From the NCBI GenBank assembly GCA_015067375.1, contig SVMQ01000014.1, positions 1 through 18,385 on the forward strand: a stretch of DNA of 18,385 nucleotides, written 5' to 3'. The position numbers were made by a program, and so were the translations under genes. This document shows positions 13,915 through 18,385 of the stretch, piece after piece (the first letter of the stretch is position 1; each line of letters starts with the position of its first letter). The notes below the pieces were generated by a model that did not search any database, had not been told where the DNA came from, and saw only the letters and a list, made by a program, of their open reading frames with translations. The stretch is from Oscillospiraceae bacterium. Lineage in GTDB: Bacteria > Bacillota > Clostridia > Oscillospirales > Ruminococcaceae.

Positions 13915-15774
13915 TTATGTCGCGATTCCCGCAAACTGGCTCATATACAGGTCGTAGTATGCGCCCTTCTTTGCAAGCAGGTCTTCGTGGTCGCCTGCTT
14001 CAAGTACCTTGCCGCCGCCGAGAACAACGATCTTGTCCGCATCGCGGATAGTGGAGAGGCGGTGCGCGATGATAAGGCTCGTTCTGCCTTTCATCAGCGC
14101 GATCATTGCCTGCTGGATGTGCATCTCTGTTCTTGTGTCGATAGAAGATGTCGCCTCGTCGAGGATGAGTATCTTCGGGTCGGCAAGCACCGCTCTTGCT
14201 ATCGAGATAAGCTGGCGCTGTCCCTGTGAGAGGTTGCTTCCGCCCTCGCTCAGCATAGTGTCATAGCCGTCTGCAAGCTTGGATGCGAAGTCGTCAACGC
14301 GCGCAAGCTTTGCTGCAGCGATGACCTCCTCATCGGTAGCGTCGATGCGTCCGTAGCGGATGTTCTGTGCTATCGTTTCGGAGAATATGACAGTATCCTG
14401 CAGCACGATGCCGATACTTCCGCGAAGCTTGTCGATGGGGATGTTGCGGATATTCTGACCGTCAAGTGTTATCGTTCCACCGTCGATGTCATAGAAGCGT
14501 GTCAGCAGGTTTACTACTGTAGTTTTTCCGCTGCCTGTCGCACCAACGATAGCGATCTTCTGTCCGCTCTTTACCCACAGGTCGAAATCCTTTAATACAG
14601 GCTCACCCTTTTCGTATGCGAATTCAATATCTTTGAAGTTAAGATCGCCCTTTACATCTTCGATCTCAAAAGGCTCGTTGCCGCCCATGTCCTCAGGCTC
14701 GCTGTCCATTATCTCAAACACACGCTCCGCACCTGCAAGCGCTGACTGCAGCTGTGCATACTGGTTTGCGATCTCGTTTATGGGACGTGTGAACTGCTTG
14801 GAGTATACGATAAATGCCTGAATAGTACCGACAGAAATCAGCCCCTCGATAGCGAACCAGCCACCGAATGCCGCAATAAGCAGGAAGCCGATGTTGCCGA
14901 CACAGTTCATACAGGGGCCCATAGAGCCGCCGAGTATCTGTGCCTTGATGCCGATCCTTTTCAGCTCGTCGCTGGTCTTGTCGAACTCCTCGCATACCTT
15001 GCTTTCGCGTGTGAATGCCTTGATGGTCTTGTAGCCCGTTACGGATTCCTCGATCTGACCGTTCAGCTGTCCGAGCTTTCTCTGCTGCATTGGGAAGTAC
15101 TTTCTCATCAGCTTGGAGAGATTTGCCGAAACGAACAGCGTCAGCACAATGGTTATCATGCTTATCAGCGTCAGCTGCCACGAATGGATCAGCATCATCA
15201 CAAAGCAGCCTATCAGCATTATGATACCCGAAATAAGCGAGCCGAGAGAGTTGGAAACGGAGTTTGAGATGTTCTCAACGTCGTTCGTCATGCGGCTCAT
15301 GATGTCGCCGTGCTTGTGTGTGTCGATGAAGCGTATAGGCAGCCGCGATATGCGTGCGAACAGATCCTTACGCATTATCCTTACGGTGTACTGCGACAGC
15401 TTAGCCGCAAACAGCGTCTGGAAGTAGGTGAGTACTGCGGAGAGCAGATATGTTCCGCCCAGAACCGCCATCCACATGAACAGCGCGTCCTTGTCTATCG
15501 TCAGACGTTCCTCTGTGAGGGTGATAGCGTCTATCGCGTTCGCCTGAATTGTCGGAGCAAAGACGTTCAGCAGTGTTGCGATAAACATTACTGTAAGCAT
15601 CGCATACAGCAGATTTTTGTTCTTGCCGATGTAGGAGATGATGCGCTTGAGTGAAGCCTTGACGTTCTTCGGCTTCTCCTTGGGCATTCCCATTGCACCG
15701 GGGCCTCTGCCTGGGCCGCCTCCGGGACGGAGATTGATGGCCTGTTTGTTCTTGTTATCAGCCAACCTGCTCAT
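13915..15774 (-). CDS. ABC exporter half-transporter, catalytically complete subunit
   Basis: A 619-aa fused membrane domain and ATPase of the multidrug/lipid exporter type. A Gly/Pro-rich tail (17-31) precedes six predicted helices (about 55-330), then the nucleotide-binding domain: Walker A GATGSGKT (411-418), Q-loop Gln460, signature LSQGQ (515-519), Walker B ILILDE (Glu540) and switch His571. The signature departs from LSGGQ while Glu and His are intact, which is what the canonical member of a heterodimeric exporter shows. Its partner is the gene just upstream, which it overlaps by 17 bp. Drug or lipid-like substrates are usual in the family; the real substrate is unknown. The purine-rich GAGGGGG lies too close to ATG 15774 for ideal spacing, so TTG 15765 is an alternative start. 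Confidence 0.95.
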   Translation of the reverse strand: MSRLADNKNKQAINLRPGGGPGRGPGAMGMPKEKPKNVKASLKRIISYIGKNKNLLYAMLTVMFIATLLNVFAPTIQANAIDAITLTEERLTIDKDALFMWMAVLGGTYLLSAVLTYFQTLFAAKLSQYTVRIMRKDLFARISRLPIRFIDTHKHGDIMSRMTNDVENISNSVSNSLGSLISGIIMLIGCFVMMLIHSWQLTLISMITIVLTLFVSANLSKLMRKYFPMQQRKLGQLNGQIEESVTGYKTIKAFTRESKVCEEFDKTSDELKRIGIKAQILGGSMGPCMNCVGNIGFLLIAAFGGWFAIEGLISVGTIQAFIVYSKQFTRPINEIANQYAQLQSALAGAERVFEIMDSEPEDMGGNEPFEIEDVKGDLNFKDIEFAYEKGEPVLKDFDLWVKSGQKIAIVGATGSGKTTVVNLLTRFYDIDGGTITLDGQNIRNIPIDKLRGSIGIVLQDTVIFSETIAQNIRYGRIDATDEEVIAAAKLARVDDFASKLADGYDTMLSEGGSNLSQGQRQLISIARAVLADPKILILDEATSSIDTRTEMHIQQAMIALMKGRTSLIIAHRLSTIRDADKIVVLGGGKVLEAGDHEDLLAKKGAYYDLYMSQFAGIAT

Positions 15775-17506
15775 CCCCCTCTCTCATCTGCGAGTTGTAG
15801 ATATCCTGATATACATCGCAGGATTTCATGAGATTTTCATGGTTGTCGAATGCGGCGAGTCTGCCGTTTTCGATAACAGCGATCTTGTCAGCGCCCATTA
15901 CGCTCGCAACACGCTGCGCGATCATGATAACGGTGGTATCTCCGAGATTTTCGCGAAGTGCCTTCTGCAGCTTTGCGTCAGTGGTGAGGTCAAGTGCAGA
16001 CATACTGTCGTCGAATACAAGTATCTCAGGCTTTTTGATTATCGCTCTTGCAATGGACATACGCTGCTTCTGACCGCCTGACAGGGAAGAGCCTTTTTCG
16101 GTAATCATGTCCTTGTAGCCGTCGTTGAAGCCCTCTATGAAGCTTGCAGCCTGTGCTATCTCAGCGGCGGTGCGTACTTCCTCGTCAGTCGCGTCGGGCT
16201 TGCCCCAGCGGATGTTGTTTTCGATGGTGTCGGAGAAAAGCTCGCTCTTTTGCAGAACGAAGCCGATCTTGTTTCTGAGCGCATCGAGATCGTATTCCCT
16301 GACATCCACGCCGTCTACGAGTACAGTACCCTCTGTGGCATCGTAGAAACGCGCGATAAGGTTTACGAGCGATGTCTTGCCGCATCCCGTTGCGCCGAGG
16401 ATAGCAACGGTTTCGCCCTTGTTTACCTTAAAGCTGATATCCGACAGAACATTACCCGACTGAACACCCGGATAACGGAACGAGATGTTGCGGAATTCCA
16501 CCGTACCCTGTTCGGCGGTGTTGCCGTCAAAGCTGCCGCTTGAAATAACGGGATCAGCGTCGAGTATCGCTCTGATACGCCTTGCGGATGCGGTTGCACG
16601 AGTGACCATGGTGAACATCATACCTATCATCATAACCGACATCAGTATCTGGGTTATGTAGGTTATGGCTGCCATTACCTCGCCTACGCCAAGACCGTTG
16701 TCTTTCATCGCTGCAGCCTCGACTTCAAGACCGCCGATGTAGATAACGGCAAGCACTGATATGTTCATGAGTATGGAAAGGATAGGAATGAGCAGTGCCA
16801 TCAGCTTCTGCACGCGCAGGTTGGTGTTGCAAAGGTCGTCATTTGCCTTGCTGAAGCGCTCCAGCTCGTATTCCTCGCGGGAATATGCCTTTACGACGCG
16901 TGCGCCCGATACATTTTCCTGAACGACGGAGTTTACGCGGTCGAGCTTGCTCTGAACTATCTCAAACAGGGGAGCGCCCTTTTTCAGCACTACTGCCACG
17001 ATGATGAGCTGTATGGGCATGGTCACGAGCAGGATCAGTCCAAATACGCTGTTGATGTTGAGTACCATATAGATGCCGCCGATAAACTGCATCAGCGTTC
17101 TTACCATCATACGCAGCGCCATGCCGACGAAATCCTGACAGGCGGTGATGTCGTTTGTAAGACGTGTTACCAGTGAGCCTGTGGTGAACTTGTCCGTCTG
17201 CTGGAAGGACATCTTCATGACCTTTGAGAATGCGTCCTTGCGCAGGTCGTTGGAGAAGCTCTGTGCTGCCAGATTTCCGAATACGCCCGACATGATGCCG
17301 CCGAAGCAGCCCACAAGCGTAAATATCAGCATCTGTATGCCCAGCTCGATGATAACATCCATTTTCTGTGCGAGAACACCGTCATCTACTATTCTGGACA
17401 TAAGGTCGGGCTGGATGAGATCCATGCTTACCTCAAGCACCATGAACAACGGCGCCAGCACTGCATAATACCAGTACTTTTTCAGATATGAAAGAACCTT
17501 ACTCAA
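15758..17506 (-). CDS. ABC exporter half-transporter, degenerate-site subunit
   Basis: A 582-aa ABC exporter half with six predicted helices (about 10-300) and an ATPase domain: Walker A GATGCGKT (371-378), Q-loop Gln419, signature LSGGQ (475-479), Walker B ILVFDD with Asp500 in place of the catalytic Glu, and Gln531 where the switch His should be (IAQR for IAHR). These two losses make one ATP site inactive, as in TM287 of TM287/288 and BmrC of BmrCD, while its intact LSGGQ completes the partner's active site. I place the start at TTG 17506 because GGAGG (17515-17519) is 8 nt upstream and the protein then begins MSKVLSYLKKYW, the usual start of such exporters. ATG 17527 has no comparable ribosome site. 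Confidence 0.93.
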   Translation of the reverse strand: MSKVLSYLKKYWYYAVLAPLFMVLEVSMDLIQPDLMSRIVDDGVLAQKMDVIIELGIQMLIFTLVGCFGGIMSGVFGNLAAQSFSNDLRKDAFSKVMKMSFQQTDKFTTGSLVTRLTNDITACQDFVGMALRMMVRTLMQFIGGIYMVLNINSVFGLILLVTMPIQLIIVAVVLKKGAPLFEIVQSKLDRVNSVVQENVSGARVVKAYSREEYELERFSKANDDLCNTNLRVQKLMALLIPILSILMNISVLAVIYIGGLEVEAAAMKDNGLGVGEVMAAITYITQILMSVMMIGMMFTMVTRATASARRIRAILDADPVISSGSFDGNTAEQGTVEFRNISFRYPGVQSGNVLSDISFKVNKGETVAILGATGCGKTSLVNLIARFYDATEGTVLVDGVDVREYDLDALRNKIGFVLQKSELFSDTIENNIRWGKPDATDEEVRTAAEIAQAASFIEGFNDGYKDMITEKGSSLSGGQKQRMSIARAIIKKPEILVFDDSMSALDLTTDAKLQKALRENLGDTTVIMIAQRVASVMGADKIAVIENGRLAAFDNHENLMKSCDVYQDIYNSQMREGDEQVG

Positions 17507-17972
17507 CGAAGTCGCCTCCGAGTTCATTCTTGAGATTATTGGTCATCTTTTCCATGAGAGCGCCGACAGCGCTAAGCTCGTCCTCAGACAGACCACCGAG
17601 CATTACCTGCTCAGCCTTGTCAAAGGCTTCAAGCACCTTTGCGTGCATCTGTCTGCCCTTGTCTGTGATGAAAACGTGAGTTTCGCGGCGGTCGTTGTCG
17701 TTCTTTTCGCGGCGCACGATGCCCTCACGCTCCATGTTGCGAAGTGTGATGCTGATAGTGGGAGCCTTGAGCTTTGTGATCTTTACAAGGTCAAGCTGTG
17801 TAAGACCGTCAGCCTCCATGAGCGGCTTCATCACATGGCGGTAAGATGCTCTCATGCCAATGCTCTCAAGCTCTTTTGCAACAAATCTGCTGAACAGGAA
17901 GGAAGCGTCGTTCACGCATCTGATGGTTTCATTGCCCTTGAACATAAAGGTGTTGTTGTTGCTGTTTTTCAT
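17499..17972 (-). CDS. MarR-family transcriptional regulator
   Basis: A 157-aa winged-helix regulator. Residues about 25-55 form the N-terminal dimer helices, about 56-75 the recognition unit (LTQLDLVKITKLKAPTISIT), and about 79-105 the wing (NMEREGIVRREKNDNDRRETHVFITDKG) with the NDRRE/FxTxKG motifs typical of MarR. The C-terminal helices (about 108-155) complete the dimer. ATG 17972 is chosen for the AAGGAA about 7-10 nt upstream; an in-frame start at 18053 would add 27 residues lacking family likeness. It is the first gene before the two ABC exporter genes, overlapping the first, so it most likely represses its own operon and releases it on binding the exported compound or a stress signal (inference from family and context). 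Confidence 0.94.
   Translation of the reverse strand: MKNSNNNTFMFKGNETIRCVNDASFLFSRFVAKELESIGMRASYRHVMKPLMEADGLTQLDLVKITKLKAPTISITLRNMEREGIVRREKNDNDRRETHVFITDKGRQMHAKVLEAFDKAEQVMLGGLSEDELSAVGALMEKMTNNLKNELGGDFVE
17515..17519 (-). promoter_or_regulatory. Ribosome-binding site that fixes the TTG start of the first ABC gene
   Basis: GGAGG within the last codons of marR is 8 nt before TTG (17504-17506), whose reading frame overlaps the marR stop (TTGAGTAA). This arrangement implies translational coupling from the regulator to the exporter. Confidence 0.7.
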
Positions 17973-18035
17973 TGTAGTTTTTCCTTTCTTAGTATGATAA
18001 ATTCTGTTTTGAACAATATAAAAGCAGGGACGATT

Positions 18036-18041
18036 ATTATA
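18036..18041 (-). promoter_or_regulatory. Likely -10 box of the marR-ABC operon
   Basis: On the minus strand a TATAAT box lies 63 bp before the marR start. A clear -35 is not visible: GGACAT/ACATTA is the nearest at 17-19 bp. A second TATAATAAT copy lies upstream, in the palindrome at 18070-18082. Confidence 0.45.
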
Positions 18042-18069
18042 TACAAAAAACATGGAAATAATGTCCTAC

Positions 18070-18082
18070 TATAATTATTATA
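18070..18082. promoter_or_regulatory. Candidate MarR operator palindrome
   Basis: TATAATTATTATA is a perfect 6-bp palindrome around one central base. It lies just upstream of the predicted -10 of the marR operon, where an autoregulatory MarR dimer could bind. It is A/T-rich and could be chance. Confidence 0.4.
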
Positions 18083-18224
18083 CCTTATTTATCGTTATTG
18101 TCAATAAATTTTGTGTGAAAATATGATGAAAATATATAACCCTACTTTTTCCAAATATCCGAGTAAGCTTTATGTTATGCGGATGTATACGTTTACAGTG
18201 TGCGTTTTTGCGGAGATGAGTGTC

Positions 18225-18263
18225 TGTAACCGTTTTGTAACTATTTTGTAACCGTCTTGACAT
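18225..18263 (+). promoter_or_regulatory. 11-bp direct repeats (PhoB/OmpR-family box array)
   Basis: TGTAAC occurs at 18225, 18236 and 18247, exactly 11 bp apart, with CCGTT, TATTT-like spacers; a fourth degenerate unit TGACAT at 18258 overlaps the -35 box. Tandem 11-bp repeats are the classic layout of PhoB/PhoP and other OmpR-family response-regulator sites. The array ends exactly at the -35 of the right-end promoter. Confidence 0.7.
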
Positions 18264-18285
18264 AATTGGCGTTGTGGTGTATAAT
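18257..18285 (+). promoter_or_regulatory. Consensus SigA promoter for the right-end gene
   Basis: TTGACA (18257-18262) and TATAAT (18280-18285) are both perfect and 17 bp apart. Transcription should begin near 18292, giving a leader of about 58 nt before ATG 18351. Confidence 0.88.
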
Positions 18286-18350
18286 GGTAAATGTCGAAAT
18301 TCTATATAAAATGCGAAATTGTGGGAAAAGAACGGAGATAATTATCATCT

Positions 18351-18385
18351 ATGAAGTTTAAAGTGATACATCTGCTTGCGGCTGC
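18351..18385 (+). CDS. Partial CDS, start of an exported protein
   Basis: Only the first 11 codons are inside the window (MKFKVIHLLAA). They look like the start of a signal peptide: two lysines then a hydrophobic stretch. The product cannot be named. A phosphate-binding protein such as PstS would suit the PhoB-like array upstream, but this rests on context only. The GGAG at 18334-18337 is 13 nt from the ATG, unusually far, and the palindrome GATAATTATC fills the gap. Confidence 0.65.
   Translation, partial: MKFKVIHLLAA

Noticed and set aside
15113..15654. Plus-strand frames of over 100 residues within the ABC exporter region
   Set aside because: They lie fully within the exporter genes on the opposite strand and have no domain or ribosome site support.

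Overview
The window looks like chromosome of an anaerobic, Gram-positive clostridial bacterium, most likely Ruminococcus-like. The reasons are strong GGAGG ribosome sites, SigA-type promoters (several with an extended -10), many U-tailed intrinsic terminators, a trimeric NAD-linked [FeFe] hydrogenase operon and secreted lipoproteins with Ser/Thr-rich linkers. The species call is inference; there is no rRNA or other marker here.

Layout. 1-308: 3' end of a membrane protein (possibly a P-type ATPase tail), overlapping tadA. 305-2285: tadA, two strong hairpins, then a polysaccharide flippase-like transporter, closed by a two-way terminator shared with a convergent XRE-type regulator (2352-3017, minus). 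3308-6506: a tight four-gene unit with a histidine phosphatase, a 71-aa unknown, a TraB/GumN-like lipoprotein and an SGNH-hydrolase lipoprotein, ended by a terminator. 6571-11117: hydCBA (NuoE-like, NuoF-like and catalytic [FeFe] subunits), with an elaborate promoter and a leader of about 150 nt. 11214-12155: secreted CAP-domain protein. 12244-13851: a beta-phosphoglucomutase-like HAD hydrolase, an AT-rich membrane-anchored unknown and a 75-aa four-cysteine protein. 13915-17972 (minus): a MarR regulator followed by two overlapping ABC exporter genes. 18225-18385: a strong promoter with 11-bp direct repeats and the first codons of an exported protein.

How the parts work together. HydC, HydB and HydA should form a cytoplasmic complex that couples NADH and reduced ferredoxin to H2. 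A Rex-like operator candidate lies in its promoter, and codon choice in these three genes suggests very high expression. The two ABC genes form a classic asymmetric heterodimer: one subunit lacks the catalytic Glu and switch His but keeps LSGGQ, while the other has Glu and His with a changed signature. The MarR gene in front probably controls them. The most novel-looking items are the 11-bp repeat array at the right end, the hydrogenase promoter region, the unusual L1 motif of HydA, and the small uncharacterised proteins at 3929 and 12939-13851. No CRISPR array, transposase, tRNA or rRNA gene was seen.
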